From Draconibacterium orientale (GTDB lineage: Bacteria > Bacteroidota > Bacteroidia > Bacteroidales > UBA1556), in NCBI GenBank assembly GCA_022736595.1, contig DZDC01000055.1, forward strand, positions 1 to 14,633: 14,633 nt of DNA. Direction: 5' to 3'. The position numbers and the translations under genes are program-made. Below the pieces are notes generated by a model, which did no database searches, was not told where the DNA came from, and saw only the letters and a list, made by a program, of their open reading frames with translations. Positions 14,588-14,633 of the stretch are shown one piece after another; position 1 is the first letter of the stretch; each line of letters opens with the position of its first letter.

Positions 14588-14633
14588 ACCTTTCTTTGAA
14601 AGGAGTTAAGACAAAAAATATTCTTCATAGAAA

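Noticed and set aside
14589..14603. CCTTTC-TTT-GAAAGG hairpin just after the sigma stop codon
   Set aside because: A 6-bp stem with a 3-base loop and no T-run; too weak to call a terminator, and the window ends before context is visible.

Overview
The window suggests a bacterium of the phylum Bacteroidota. Two proteins end in type IX secretion (T9SS) type A sorting tails. There is a SusC/SusD pair with a FecR-type anti-sigma factor and a FecI-like ECF sigma factor. Candidate promoters resemble the Bacteroidota TTG / TAnnTTTG pattern, and start codons are preceded by A-rich sequence rather than Shine-Dalgarno sites. Base composition is moderately AT-rich. The sequence alone does not settle the class or genus. 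I see no rRNA, tRNA, CRISPR array, insertion sequence or prophage gene.

Layout: bases 1-61 are the downstream flank of a minus-strand ArnT/PMT-like (GT39) membrane glycosyltransferase (62-1594). A 198-base divergent intergenic region with a perfect 9-bp inverted repeat separates it from a plus-strand polyphosphate kinase 2 with a histidine-rich N-terminus (1793-2629). After a 246-base gap with a probable terminator and promoter comes a T9SS-exported protein of unknown function with a predicted Rossmann/GATase-like N-terminal domain (2876-3931). A strong hairpin (3955-3982) then precedes a compact same-strand run of six genes: C10 (streptopain-like) cysteine peptidase with T9SS tail (3997-5637), FecR anti-sigma (5639-6595, one base after the peptidase stop), STN-containing SusC transporter (6616-9933), SusD lipoprotein (9954-11447), secreted Ntn-type amide hydrolase of the C45/carcinine-hydrolase type (11466-12710), and a secreted BPL-N/GATase-like protein with a helical-repeat C-terminus (12722-13876). 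Gaps between these six genes are 1 to 20 bases. After 129 non-coding bases comes an ECF sigma factor with its own candidate promoter and a hairpin over its start codon (14006-14587). The last 46 bases are non-coding as far as visible.

Proposed joint function (inference): the T9SS-exported cysteine peptidase cuts protein outside the cell, the RagAB-like SusC/SusD pair imports the peptides or N-acyl compounds, and the C45 hydrolase and GATase-like protein process them in the periplasm. Expression would be controlled through the STN domain of SusC, FecR and an ECF sigma factor. Unusual points are that FecR is coupled to the peptidase gene rather than to a sigma gene, and that the only sigma gene in view lies at the far end of the cluster.
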